From Adiantum capillus-veneris (lineage: Eukaryota > Streptophyta > Polypodiopsida > Polypodiales > Pteridaceae), in assembly GCA_014529385.2 (NCBI GenBank), contig CM043956.1, forward strand, positions 92,973,721 to 93,037,720: DNA of 64,000 bases. The letters are read 5' to 3'. Under the pieces are notes generated by a model. It was not told the origin of the DNA and searched no databases. It worked only from the letters and a program-made list of their open reading frames with translations. How positions within the stretch are numbered: position 1 is the stretch's first letter; every line of letters starts with the position of its first letter. Positions 1-9,723 of this stretch are shown one piece after another. The position numbers and the translations under genes are program-made.

Positions 1-1
1 T

Positions 2-1651
2 GTATGTATTGTATGTTCATCAAAACCGCCAGCAGAGTATTCGACATTATATCAGATAATGATCGCTCCAGAATGGAGTCAGTATATTGTTGAATATCTC
101 ACAAATAGAACTTTCCCAGAAGGAACGTCAAAAGCTCGTCAGAAATCTGTAGAGACAGAAGCTAGAGATTACGCTTTAATAGGAGATCAACTCTATAAGA
201 GAGGTAAAGACAACCAGCTTAGGATTTGCGCATCAGAGTCTGAGTATGTGATAATCCTGGAGCAAGCTCATGGAGGAGTAGGTGGAGGCCATTTCTCAGG
301 TGATAAGACAACAAAACTTGTCTTAGCCGCAGGAATATGGTGGCCAACATTACATATGGACGCTGAGGAATACGTTAAACGGTGTGATGACTGTCAGCGG
401 ACCAAAGTACCACTTAAAAGAGATGATATGCCGCTTAGACCAATGATGGGGGCAAGAGCTTTTGCAAAATGGGGGATTGATTATGTCGGACCCATTTCAC
501 CTCCTGCATATAAGACTCATGCACAATACATCGTTGTGGCTACAGACTATCTAACAAAGTGGGTCGAAGCAAAGGCAACTCAAAAAGCAGATGCCAGGAC
601 CACGGCACAATTTCTATATGAATACGTCTTTGTACGATATGGATTGCCAATAGAAATTGTGAGTGATCGAGGCACACATTTTATAAATGAAGTGATAAAG
701 ATCCTTCTAGATGAATTCATGGTAATCCATAGGAAATCAGCCCCGTATCATCCACAAGCAAACGGACAAGCTGAAGCAACAAACAAAACCATATGCACGG
801 TCCTCACGAAGATTGTATCTGAGTCGAGAACTGACTGGGACCAGAAGTTGCATTCAACATTATGGGCATATAGGGTAGCATATAAAACATCAATAGGAAC
901 GACCCCATATAACATGGTTTTTGGGCTAAATGCTATCTTACCAATAGAATTCTTGATTTCAACCTTAAGGGTGGCTAAGGATCTAGAGTGGACAGGGCAC
1001 GAGCTTTCTGATAGAATAGATGACCTGGAAAAGCTAGATGAGCTTCGCCTAAAAGCAGTAGCTTCTATCTACGCTCAAAAAAGGCGACAAAAAGAATTTT
1101 TTGATAAACATGTGCGGACTAAAGAGTTTAAGGTTGGGGACTATGTCCTCGTTTACACTCAGAAACAACATGCTAAGAAGCTTAAAAAGCGAGGGATGGG
1201 ACCTCTGGTGATTAAAGATCTATCACCAAGTGGAGTCGTCAAGCTTGCTACATTAGACGGAGAAGAAATGCCCAATTGGATTAGTGGATGCAGAGTGAAA
1301 AAGTATCTTTTGCCGCTAACCCAAGACATGCTTCTCAAAATACATCAAGAAAAGCTGCGTGTCCAGAAAAAGAAAAAGATTGAGGAGGAAGCGCAAGTCG
1401 AGGCGAAGGAAAGAATGGAGAAAAGAAGACTACTGCGTCAGAAACATCGCAATGAAGGAGCAATACGAATAAACGCAGTCAGTATAACAGAAATGGATAA
1501 TGACAAAGAAGAACCCATCATTGAATGCAAAGTAGGAACCAACCAAATCAAAGCCAGAGCACTATTGGATTCAGGAGCTCAAGCTAACCTACTCTATTGG
1601 ATTCAGGAGCTCAAGCTAACCTACTGTCACTCAGTTTGTATAGACAATTGA
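2..1651 (+). CDS. pol C-terminal part: Ty3-type integrase (partial, open to the left)
   Basis: Integrase inserts the element cDNA into chromosomes. The frame is open from base 2 with no stop, so the first ATG at 59 is probably internal and RT-RNase H lies upstream. Counting from that ATG: an HHCC zinc finger (His in EQAH and GGHF, then CDDC) at about 69-115; the catalytic core with first Asp in WGIDYVGP, second Asp in VSDRGTHF and the Glu in GQAEATNK; then a GPY/F-like module (GMGPLVIKDL, LDGEEMPNW). No chromodomain follows. A charged helical linker leads into a retropepsin start (LLDSGAQANLL), where a 32-bp duplication breaks the frame. All catalytic residues are present, so the core itself looks intact. 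Confidence 0.9.
   Translation, partial: VCIVCSSKPPAEYSTLYQIMIAPEWSQYIVEYLTNRTFPEGTSKARQKSVETEARDYALIGDQLYKRGKDNQLRICASESEYVIILEQAHGGVGGGHFSGDKTTKLVLAAGIWWPTLHMDAEEYVKRCDDCQRTKVPLKRDDMPLRPMMGARAFAKWGIDYVGPISPPAYKTHAQYIVVATDYLTKWVEAKATQKADARTTAQFLYEYVFVRYGLPIEIVSDRGTHFINEVIKILLDEFMVIHRKSAPYHPQANGQAEATNKTICTVLTKIVSESRTDWDQKLHSTLWAYRVAYKTSIGTTPYNMVFGLNAILPIEFLISTLRVAKDLEWTGHELSDRIDDLEKLDELRLKAVASIYAQKRRQKEFFDKHVRTKEFKVGDYVLVYTQKQHAKKLKKRGMGPLVIKDLSPSGVVKLATLDGEEMPNWISGCRVKKYLLPLTQDMLLKIHQEKLRVQKKKKIEEEAQVEAKERMEKRRLLRQKHRNEGAIRINAVSITEMDNDKEEPIIECKVGTNQIKARALLDSGAQANLLYWIQELKLTYCHSVCIDN
1562..1625 (+). repeat. 32-bp tandem duplication causing a frameshift
   Basis: Bases 1562-1593 are repeated perfectly at 1594-1625. 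Since 32 is not a multiple of three, the duplication moves the reading frame and separates the integrase frame from the rest of the retropepsin. The protease motif DSGAQANLL is therefore encoded twice, once at the end of each frame. The perfect identity suggests a recent event. Confidence 0.95.
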
Positions 1652-2625
1652 CAAATGACACTAAACTACAAACTGCCAAGCAAGAGTTAAAGAGTTACTC
1701 TGAGAATTCAATCAAAACTGTCGGATGCACAATTTTACATATACAGATTAACCATTATGTGTATCCTCATATGTTTTACGTGGTTGAAGACCAAGCTACA
1801 CAACATCCATTATTGCTAGGACAACCATGGCAGAAGCAATACAATGCAATGATTGACTGGAGTTCTAAATCAGTGCTTATAAAATACGAAGGTGAAAGTC
1901 AATCAGTTAAGTTCACCAAAGGATCAGAGACAACTCCAAAGGAAGAATCCAAGAACAAAGGTAAACAGCAACCAGAGAAAAAGAAGAAGCAATGGCAACC
2001 AAAAGTTTCTATACAACCGGATTACTCTTCGACGAGGAATTCTCAACAGTGGATAAGGAAGACAAGCAATAATATAACAGCTCAACCTTGGGAAAAAACG
2101 GAGTCAAAGTTGGTATGGAGACCAAAAAAGGTTGTGCCAGAGAACACAAAGGTGGAAAGCAGAGTCTTCAATACCAGACAACAGAGTGATTCCAGACAAT
2201 CAAGGACAGTGAAACAGATCTGGATTCCAAAGAAGTTCATGACGGCACAAAGCTATAGCAAGCAAATTTGGATCCCAAAGATTTGTAAACAGGAACTCCC
2301 TTCAGTACAATCAACGGACACTCCTAGGTATTTCAAGGCGAGGAAATCAACACAAAGGACAAAGCAGGTTTGGGTCGCAAAGAGTTTGTGGCAACCACAA
2401 GCAAAGCGGAAGCAGATTTGGATAGTGCAAAAGAACAACAGGGTAAAGATGAATCCATCTACTGATTCTACTACTGAAGTATCACCAACCCAAAACCCGA
2501 CCACCAATCCTTCAATCAAACAAAGAGCAGCTTTATTGGAAAGACTGTTGTATCATCGCTCTACAATTGCATTGGAAATTTATGACCAAAACAACTACAA
2601 TGCTTCGCCCACACGCACTTCATAG
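1597..2625 (+). pseudogene. retropepsin-like domain with Trp-rich repeat tail (frame-shifted from pol)
   Basis: An aspartic-protease-like domain starts at DSGAQANLL (active-site DSG) and ends near LLLGQPWQKQYNAMIDW, which fits the second conserved strand-turn of retropepsins (usual form ILGxxWL). Residues 105-290 form a basic, low-complexity tail with about nine Trp motifs of the kind QIWIPK, VWRPK, VWVAK, IWIVQ. Position is unusual, because in Ty3 elements the protease normally precedes RT. The ATG shown is inside the duplicated segment and is unlikely to be a natural start; before the duplication this was the C-terminus of the integrase frame. Protease function is inferred from motifs only. 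Confidence 0.65.
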
Positions 2626-2646
2626 TCATCCGAGAGGACTCAGACT

Positions 2647-2660
2647 AGGAGGGGGGGAGG
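2647..2660 (+). promoter_or_regulatory. internal polypurine tract-like run
   Basis: A 14-base purine run with seven consecutive G lies just after the coding region. It closely resembles the true 3' polypurine tract at 8750 (AGGAGGGGGGGAGG against GGAGGGGGGGGGAG). What follows (TATACAGG) is not a TG-starting LTR. It could prime a second plus-strand DNA start (a central PPT) or mark the end of an older element. Confidence 0.45.
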
Positions 2661-4259
2661 TATACAGGCATACAGGAGTTACAAAGCAGCTACAAGCGCC
2701 GAAAACAAAGAAAAACAAAAATTATATTACAAGGACAGTGTCTTACATGATTTTGCAATTTTTATGTTTGATTGCGGATATTGATAATATTTATGCCCTT
2801 ATATACCTTGTTTTGCAACAAGAAGAGATCAAATGATGAATTTGGGTCTCTAGACGTGTAAATATCACTAAATAAGAGTGTTTTTGGAGCTAAAAAGTGG
2901 TAATCCAAGTCCAGAAATCACAAATAAGTGTATATTCATATACACAGGGTTACCAGCTATTTATTGTGTATGTTTGGAATTTTTTGGCTTCAATTTGCTA
3001 TTTTCCTTTATTTTTTATGATTTTCTTAATAAAAGTAAAAGAAAAATAAAAAAGCAGGTGAAATGAGATCGGAAAAAAGAAAAGAATAGACGGTGATGGT
3101 CCTAATGACAAGGGCAACCCATGGTAAAAATTAGGTACAATTCTGAAAAAGTTGCGGAAAGCCCGAAATGACAGAATTTTGGCAAAGTGGACAGATTTCT
3201 CAGAAACAGGTCAAACGGAGTCCAAATTGAGAAATTTCAAATCCTAAAGTGCATTTCACGACGAGATATGAGCACATGTCAAATTTGGTAACAAGTGATC
3301 CGGGAAGTCCGAAGTTAAGTATTTTTCACATCACTTTCAAGCTCATTTCCACTATTACCTTCTTGGAGAGAGCAAAGAGCACACAGGAGCATCCGACCTT
3401 CTACCGCCTTCTACGACTGCTACGAGAGCTCAGAGGACACCAGACATGAGAGGTAGACTCGTTGCCATAAGCTTTTGATGTTTATCGTTAACTTTTGTCG
3501 CGAAAACTGACCAAAACCAAGAAACAAGAGCAGACGGGGAATGGGGAGGAACGCTAGGTAGGGGCACAACCGCCTAACCAAACCTTGCAAGAACTTAGAG
3601 GTGGGTTACCCTAACATAGAAGATGGGTTTCTAACACTCAAAGCTCGAGAAAGAACGACTTGAAAAACCCTAGGTCAACAGAGCCTGCAAGAGGCAAACA
3701 GAAAAAAAGTTGTCGAAACAACACAAAACTTCTCAGGAAGCTTAACAACATCGAGGGCAATGCAACCATGGAGTATCTCCGGGTTTGGATCACCAAAAGT
3801 AGGTCGGAACAACTGATTCGGCGGCGGACACACAAAGCGTCATTTTGGCATAACGGCTAAAATTGACGACCAAATGATATGAAACTTCACAAGCAGCTTC
3901 AAATATACATGGATGACTTATAATTGCAAGCAAAACCCAAAAGAAAGCTGATTCACTTACCGATGGTGAAAAAGACGCTTTCGGGCAACCAAATGGAGAA
4001 AGATGGAGAACGGGGAGCCAAAGTCAAGTTCAACCAAATAGGTGGCTTCACAACATATCCAATGAGCTGGAAATGCAACTCTCGAGAAGAAAAGTTGAAG
4101 AAATTCAACTCCAAGGCAAAAAGACGACTTCGGAGACTGAAATGCCTAAAGGGGGCTTTTTAGCTAAACTAATGACTTTTTAAGTTGAAAACTAGTTAGC
4201 AGGGCTTAGGGCACTAGCACAAAGCATTCTTTGTACAAAAAGACCAACATTTCAAGAAA
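2661..4259 (+). other. long non-coding internal region of the first element
   Basis: There is no convincing coding sequence, and the short frames here have no recognisable domains. The DNA is A-rich. The region separates the pol part from the palindrome array and could hold a leader or promoter for the downstream ORF; I see nothing that proves that. Confidence 0.4.
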
Positions 4260-5436
4260 AGACATCATACGCGTATGATGTCTCACAGCATGATTTTCAC
4301 ATCCATTTCAACATTTGAGTGCATAGCCTCATTCCACATGTTAATCACATCCTATGAACCAAGTATCATGAGAATTGGAGTTAGAAAACCCAAGGAAAAC
4401 CAAAAAGACGCAAAGTAGGCCATAAAATTGATTTTTGGTCCTAATTTTGTCAAAATAACTCCAAACTCATTGAAACTTTGTAGGATTGTTGATTAACACA
4501 TCTACAAGCTATCTGGAACCAAAAAGCACCATTTTGACACAAAAGACATTATACGCGTATGATGTCTATTTGCACTTACAGAGCCAAAATTGCTCATTTG
4601 TCATCATACATCCATTATATATATCTAATACCTGCTACATATGAAGTTTGGAACCATTTGGTCAAGTGGATCACCCCATTAGCCCAATTGAGGAAAAATC
4701 CTTCATCCAAAGCCTATTTTTGGCCCAAATCCAACATACTCAAGTCCAAACCAAGATTTGAGTAGAGACAATCCTTCACTAGTACATGGGGAGTCCACAG
4801 AATCAATCCCATGAAAAATTGATGAAAAAGACATCATACGCGTATGATGTCTTTAGAGCCATTTTTAGCCCAAAATATATCCAAAATTCATAAATCCACT
4901 GAATAAGCCTATCTAAAGCCATATCCAAGCTTATAGAGGAATTTGGTCCAAAAATACACTAAAAGACATCATACGCGTATGATGTCTCACTATGTGATTT
5001 TGGCACCTCAGGGCTTCAACCACCAAACAGAAGTGATCTACATGCCATATGAAGGTGAACCACCAAGTTTTATCCAATTTGGATCATAAAATCCATTTCT
5101 CTTTCAAAATTTTGCCAAGAGCCTGAACTGGACTAAACTGGCCAAAACTTGACCAAATGGGATCCAAACTCAAATCCAAGCATATGATACTCATGTATAC
5201 ACTATCAGCTACAAGCACAACCAATATGAAGTCATTTTGACACAAAAGACATCATACGCGTATGATGTCTCCAGCATGATTCTGAGCCCAGTTTGCATAT
5301 TTTTTCACCTACCCTGCATCCTTAGGCCCTGAATAGCTCATGTTTCAATTTTCAAGTCATTTGAATAGTTAAAAGCTTCATTTCGGCTTTCAGTACTAAA
5401 AAGACGCTAACTTCTGAAATTGGAGTTACAGGATCC
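4260..5436 (+). repeat. array of diverged ~284-bp units, each with a 24-bp perfect palindrome
   Basis: The palindrome has half-site AGACATCATACG followed by its reverse complement, centred on ACGCGT. Copies lie at 4260-4283, 4544-4567 (one C-to-T change), 4829-4852 (extends to 28 bp), 4964-4987 and 5247-5270. Start spacings are 284, 285, 135 and 283 bp. Flanking sequence between units is only partly alike (for example TTTTGACACAAAAGACAT before copies 2 and 5, and CAGCATGATT after copies 1 and 5), so the palindrome is better conserved than its surroundings. The array ends about 165 bp before the env-like ORF. A binding site for a dimeric protein, an RNA hairpin or a replication/packaging signal are all possible; function is unknown. 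Confidence 0.9.
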
Positions 5437-8253
5437 ATGGATTCCGCCAAGTTATCGGCAACGAAGAGAAAAAGACCGACAATCAAAGATGCTCTTGCAA
5501 AAGCGGAACCCTTTGACATTCCAGCAGAAACCCTCAAGCCAACCAAAACTTGGGTGGAGGAAGCAGTACTGGAACAAGAGGGAATAAAGATCTACCAGGG
5601 GACTTTCAGAGACCCTCAAGGGCAAGCGGTGGATATACCGATGATCCCACAAGAGTTGGTGGATTATAGCAGGTCAGAGAACATCAGCAGGTACTTGGAA
5701 AGGGCAGACTTGCACAGATTCTTCACCTCGAGACCATCAGGTGTAGATACAAGAAGAGTGTATGAGTTGGCAACCTCCATTCAGAAGGATGGGAAAGCCA
5801 CATTGACAGCAATAGATGGAGAGAAAGTAGAGGTACAGATCACTCCACAGCTCATTGCAGATGCATTGAAGCTGAACAACAAAGGGAGCTCTGTCAGGGA
5901 AAGAAGGGAGGCTATAGAGGTTTATGGGTCCAAGAAACAGAATGCAACTTATGGAGATATGGCAGACCAAAGAGCGGCAACCCTTTGCCGATTGTACAAC
6001 CAATTTCTCCATATTTGCAATAAAAGACCGCAAAAGTATACGACACCGCCCCATGCCATTGCAACTACCATCACATGGGCATTGAAGAGCAATATGCCAA
6101 AAGAGGTGAATTACGCTCAACACATCCACGAGCAAGTAATTGCCATGCACAACGAGAAGCCAAAGTATATAGGAGGAGGTGAAGTTCTGACAAGAATAGC
6201 TTATGAAGCTATTGGAGCCAGAGATCAATGGCCAAAGGTTCCCTCCCGGAATGAGTGGCTTAGAGAAGTAGATGAGGAGGAAGAACAGCCTGAAGTATCC
6301 AAGAGGGCGTCCACAAGAGCACGCAGGAAACTAAAAATAGTTTCAGAACCTGAAGAGAATGTGGATAAGCCGATTATGAAGAAAGCAAAGAAGAAGGTTG
6401 CTCCCAAGCAAACCAAAAGTCAGAAAGCAGCACGAATGGAAAGACTAGTGGAACAGTTTAGAGCGGAAAGAGCTCTAAAGGGGGACTTTGAAGAAAAGTG
6501 GGTGCCAGACCCCACTAAAGTCGGAACTAGCTCAGCCAGGCCACATGTTGATCAATATGATCAATATATTAGAGCTTATGAGCAGTCAGAGGCAATACTG
6601 GAGCAGCAACCTGTCGATCCATACACTGAAGAGGAAGTACAGCTTTTAAAAGCTGAGCTGCAAAAGGACGACAAGGGGAAGAAGAAAGTAGATGAGTCTA
6701 CTGAACCTCAAGAGAAAGACGGGCAAGCAAACAAAGGGAAAGCCAAGATGACTGAGGACAATCAGCCCTCCTTTACTGATGTACCCAGCCCGAAGAAGAC
6801 GGAAATCATTGTGGAAGAGACCACAATAGAGATGGACACGGCTGGTATGGAAAAGCCGGAGGCCGGGACCAAGGAAAAGGAGATAGATCCAATTCAGCAA
6901 AAGAAAAACGATTATGAGGATCTGGTAGCGATAGGGTACACTGAAGAAGAGGCCCTTGAGGCGGTTTATGGGATCACCCTACAGAAACGAGATGATCAGA
7001 GAGGGACAGAGGAAAATACAAAGAGTACAAAAGAAAGTGATGAAAAACTGGACGAGCAGAACGTACTAGAAGAGCCGAAGCCAGTGGAGGTGGTGGCCAA
7101 AAAAGCTTTAGAGTTGACAGATGAAGATGAAAAAGACATGCACATGGTGCATGAACTGCTCAACAAGATCAAAGAAAGATCCAAGGCAAAGGAAGTGGAG
7201 ATTGAGACAGCCAAACAAAGGGAAGCCGAGTTGCAGAGGAAATTAGAGGATGCTATGACTGAATCTGAAAGTCATAAAGCATCACTCTACGATGCGGAAA
7301 ACGAGAGAGATGGCTTGATACTCCAGCTAGCTGAGGCCTCAAGAGAAGTAACAAGTGCACAGGAAGCAAGGGAGCGGATGGAAGACGACTTGGACGCGGC
7401 TAAAGATGAGCTCATTGAGCTAAGAGAAAGAGTCGAGCTCCAAGAAAGAACAATCACTAGACTCAGGACTACCCCTAGAGCTAGCAGAGCAGGAACCGAA
7501 CAAGAGGGAGCTCTTGTACCAGCTCTGGAAGACCAGGTCCGAAGCTTACAAAGAGAGCTAAGATTAGAGCAAGTGCAAAGGTTGCACATTGCGGAGGGAT
7601 CAGTGGCAGCAGAGGAGAGGCTCACTTTAGAAAATCAAACACTAAGAACAGAGAATGAGACCCTCCGCAAACAGCTCCAAGATCTACAAGAGCAACAAAG
7701 AAGAGAGACAGAGACACCGCAAGAAGAATCAGGTGGAGCAGCCATAGAACTACCAGAAACTGGAGAGGCAACCACAATTGAAGATCTAGCCCCAGTTCAC
7801 GAGGTGACCTCAACTTTAGGAATCTCTGAAGAAGAAGAACAAAGGCTCCATGAACAAATAGAAAAGTCGGCAGAGGAGAGTGCCAAGGCGGAAATGGAAT
7901 GGGAGAGGAGACTCCTAATCTCCATTAGACTTCAGGGATTAGACACAAAAGTGCTCCATGAAGAGTGGATGCAACCCAGCCTGCCTTTCCCTTTGATGAA
8001 GTTTGAAGTGATAAAAACGAAAAAGAGAATAGAGGAGGAGCAGTATGTCGCTCTTTACGAAGGCGACATCACAAAAGAGGAACAATCAAAGAAGATTGTA
8101 GATTCGCAGGCTAGATGGAGGAAAGGTTGGCTGAACAAATACCCAGCCTACCTCATCTACTTGGTAGAGGCACCAAAGGAGATTCGGGAGGATGCAACCT
8201 TCTGCCCGGTGCCAAGAGTCAGAAGCTGGAAAGAGCATGGCAGGATTGCATAA
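5437..8253 (+). CDS. env-like (Athila/Tat-type) ORF, coiled-coil protein of 938 aa
   Basis: I assign this as the extra ORF of the retrotransposon because it sits between pol and the 3' LTR. Residues about 70-240 look like the putative plant transposon protein domain found in Athila/Tat env-like ORFs (VYELATSI, VQITPQLIADALKL, PPHAIATTITWAL). This is recognition by eye, not a search. Next come basic, nuclear-signal-like patches (STRARRKLK, KKAKKKVAPK at about 290-330), an acidic Lys/Glu-rich stretch, a UBA-like helix pair near 492-512 (LVAIGYTEEEALEAV), and a heptad-rich coiled coil at about 570-790. There is no signal peptide or membrane segment, so a true envelope role is unlikely. The start ATG has a good context (GGATCCATGG). 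The frame stops at one TAA (8251-8253), with the same frame open again after it. Confidence 0.75.
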   Translation: MDSAKLSATKRKRPTIKDALAKAEPFDIPAETLKPTKTWVEEAVLEQEGIKIYQGTFRDPQGQAVDIPMIPQELVDYSRSENISRYLERADLHRFFTSRPSGVDTRRVYELATSIQKDGKATLTAIDGEKVEVQITPQLIADALKLNNKGSSVRERREAIEVYGSKKQNATYGDMADQRAATLCRLYNQFLHICNKRPQKYTTPPHAIATTITWALKSNMPKEVNYAQHIHEQVIAMHNEKPKYIGGGEVLTRIAYEAIGARDQWPKVPSRNEWLREVDEEEEQPEVSKRASTRARRKLKIVSEPEENVDKPIMKKAKKKVAPKQTKSQKAARMERLVEQFRAERALKGDFEEKWVPDPTKVGTSSARPHVDQYDQYIRAYEQSEAILEQQPVDPYTEEEVQLLKAELQKDDKGKKKVDESTEPQEKDGQANKGKAKMTEDNQPSFTDVPSPKKTEIIVEETTIEMDTAGMEKPEAGTKEKEIDPIQQKKNDYEDLVAIGYTEEEALEAVYGITLQKRDDQRGTEENTKSTKESDEKLDEQNVLEEPKPVEVVAKKALELTDEDEKDMHMVHELLNKIKERSKAKEVEIETAKQREAELQRKLEDAMTESESHKASLYDAENERDGLILQLAEASREVTSAQEARERMEDDLDAAKDELIELRERVELQERTITRLRTTPRASRAGTEQEGALVPALEDQVRSLQRELRLEQVQRLHIAEGSVAAEERLTLENQTLRTENETLRKQLQDLQEQQRRETETPQEESGGAAIELPETGEATTIEDLAPVHEVTSTLGISEEEEQRLHEQIEKSAEESAKAEMEWERRLLISIRLQGLDTKVLHEEWMQPSLPFPLMKFEVIKTKKRIEEEQYVALYEGDITKEEQSKKIVDSQARWRKGWLNKYPAYLIYLVEAPKEIREDATFCPVPRVRSWKEHGRIA

Positions 8254-8712
8254 AACAAGCCAAATTGGCTTAATTACCCAAGGATGCCAGGACCAAAGGC
8301 AGGAGAGAGAATAGGTAAAGCCTACATGGTGAAAACCCTAACGGGCACCATCAAGCTCTTTACTGGCTCTCCTGACCTTTCGTGTCAGATGCTCAAGAAA
8401 ATTTGCAGGACTCTCTTAGCTTGCATTGAAGTGTTCGCGCCAGATAAAGCCACAACCTCGAGTCTACTATCGACGGCCGACACAGTTACTGATATGATGT
8501 ATGACCTTTCATTGCAGCCTTCTCCAAAAGTGTTGCACCTCCTATACCAGAGGATTATGTTTTTGCCTAGCTTCCACATGCAAACATTCGAAGAAGCTTT
8601 CTACACCGGCTTTTTCACCCACGAAAGCAAAATATTCGGCCCAACCTTGACCATCGGCAACCTGCGATACGAATCACATTTGCAGATGCTCAAGACGACA
8701 GGACTTTATTGA
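8254..8712 (+). pseudogene. C-terminal continuation of the env-like ORF beyond a single in-frame stop
   Basis: The codons after the TAA at 8251-8253 are in the same frame as the 938-aa ORF and stay open for about 153 residues to a TGA at 8710-8712, ending only 37 bases before the polypurine tract. The segment (GTIKLFTGSPDLSCQ, SLLSTADTVTDMMY) has no domain I know. The simplest reading is one protein of roughly 1,090 residues cut by a single nonsense change; programmed readthrough or translation from the ATG at 8284 are alternatives. Confidence 0.6.
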
Positions 8713-8749
8713 CCAAGCATAAAGGTCATGTCAGGGACGACATGAACGC

Positions 8750-8763
8750 GGAGGGGGGGGGAG
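8750..8763 (+). promoter_or_regulatory. polypurine tract (plus-strand primer)
   Basis: An all-purine run, mostly G, abuts the TG of the LTR at 8764. In LTR retrotransposons this RNase H-resistant tract primes plus-strand DNA synthesis, and its exact abutment supports the LTR start. Confidence 0.9.
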
Positions 8764-9723
8764 TGTTGAGCCAGCAGAGGATCACACCCACATTTTTGCT
8801 CACACTCATCATTTTTGTAACCATTGATTGTAATAAATGTCTTTCCGACATTGATTTTGAATTGAGCCATTCATTAAGTAACGGGACTCAATTGAGTGTC
8901 CAGCTTGTAATCCCGAAGTAATTTCACTTGCTGATGTAATTAGTTAGAGATGTTCTCACCTCCAAGGCTGAGGTATATAAGCCAAAGTTTTGTAACCTAA
9001 AGGGATTCAGATTATTAATCAAAGTGAGTTTTTGAGCGTCGTGACTGTGTCTGAGAGAGAGTGAGAGAGAGAGAGTGAGAGAGAGAGAGAGAGAGAGTCT
9101 TATCTACTTGCTACGCGAGCTACGGAGCCGCCATTGGAGAAGCGACACCGCCATTGTGTTAGCAACGGCGAGAGCTACGCACTGATACCAAGAGTGCGTG
9201 CTATCGGCTTCTATGTGTGGTAAGTTCCTACGAGCTTCGGTGTGAGTCTTCTTCCAACTCGTGTGTCGGAATAGAGCGTGCAGCATATCTATAGAACCAC
9301 AATGAGTAGAGCTACACATTAGTACCATCGGGGTCAAGTTTCGGTCACCTGTATTTTTTGTCCTGTCTTCATACGCATTTACCGCATGGAGTGATTATAG
9401 GTTGATTTTGCAGTTCAAGTCTTTAGGGTGTTGTTCTTACTTAGTGGATAGACTTCCCCTTGAGTTTGAGATCGATTCAATGATTCTAGATCCTGTTTCG
9501 TATAGCATTCGTTCGTAGTACGGATTTCAGTCACTTGCGTATTTTAGAACTTAGATTTGATTTCCTTAGTAGTGATTGTCATTAGAAGGTCGAGTAGGTG
9601 ATTTGACACCCACCTAGTTGTTTCCATGCGCCTGCGGGTCAAGCTTCGTCCTCGTCTGACAAATTCTGTTGTTGGTTGAGTTCTTGCTATTTAGCTTCCG
9701 CTAGCGGCGTAACCGCCTTAACA
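8764..9723 (+). repeat. 3' LTR of the first element
   Basis: The LTR starts TGTTGAG and ends CTTAACA (TG...CA with nearly inverted ends), 960 bp. It carries a TATA box (TATATAA at 8974-8980) and a GA-rich run (about 9052-9098) downstream, suitable for U3-R-U5 structure with transcription starting near 9000. The end agrees with the break in the chromovirus RT at 9724. The matching 5' LTR is outside the window, so age and target duplication cannot be read here. Confidence 0.85.
8974..8980 (+). promoter_or_regulatory. LTR TATA box
   Basis: TATATAA within GAGGTATATAAGCC, about 210 bp into the LTR, is the only good TATA element there. It is the probable promoter of the element. Confidence 0.6.

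Larger units (their letters stand above)
1..9723 (+). mobile_element. 3' half of a Ty3-type LTR retrotransposon with an env-like ORF
   Basis: The element enters from the left edge and ends at 9723. In order it shows integrase, a retropepsin-like domain, an internal purine tract, about 2.8 kb of non-coding DNA with five palindromes, a long coiled-coil ORF, a polypurine tract and a 960-bp LTR. The right end is fixed by an independent line: minus-strand reverse transcriptase homology of an older chromovirus starts exactly at 9724. Its 5' LTR, gag and RT must lie left of the window. A long extra ORF between pol and the 3' LTR is typical of the plant Athila/Tat lineages, and that is my lineage guess. 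An alternative is two nested elements meeting near 2660. Confidence 0.8.

Noticed and set aside
2661-2900. An LTR starting after the internal purine tract
   Set aside because: The next bases are TATACAGG, with no TG start and no matching second copy in the window; kept only as an alternative.
4260-5270. CRISPR-like array from regularly spaced identical units
   Set aside because: Spacers would be about 260 bp and partly alike, the repeat is a full palindrome, and the setting is a plant retrotransposon. Not a CRISPR.
5737-7813. Minus-strand frames of 60-163 codons under the env-like ORF
   Set aside because: They are shadows of a long plus-strand ORF with Lys/Glu-rich codons; no domain is visible.
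8764-9723. Host gene promoter with TATA box
   Set aside because: TG...CA ends, a preceding polypurine tract and a precise break in neighbouring RT identify it as an LTR.
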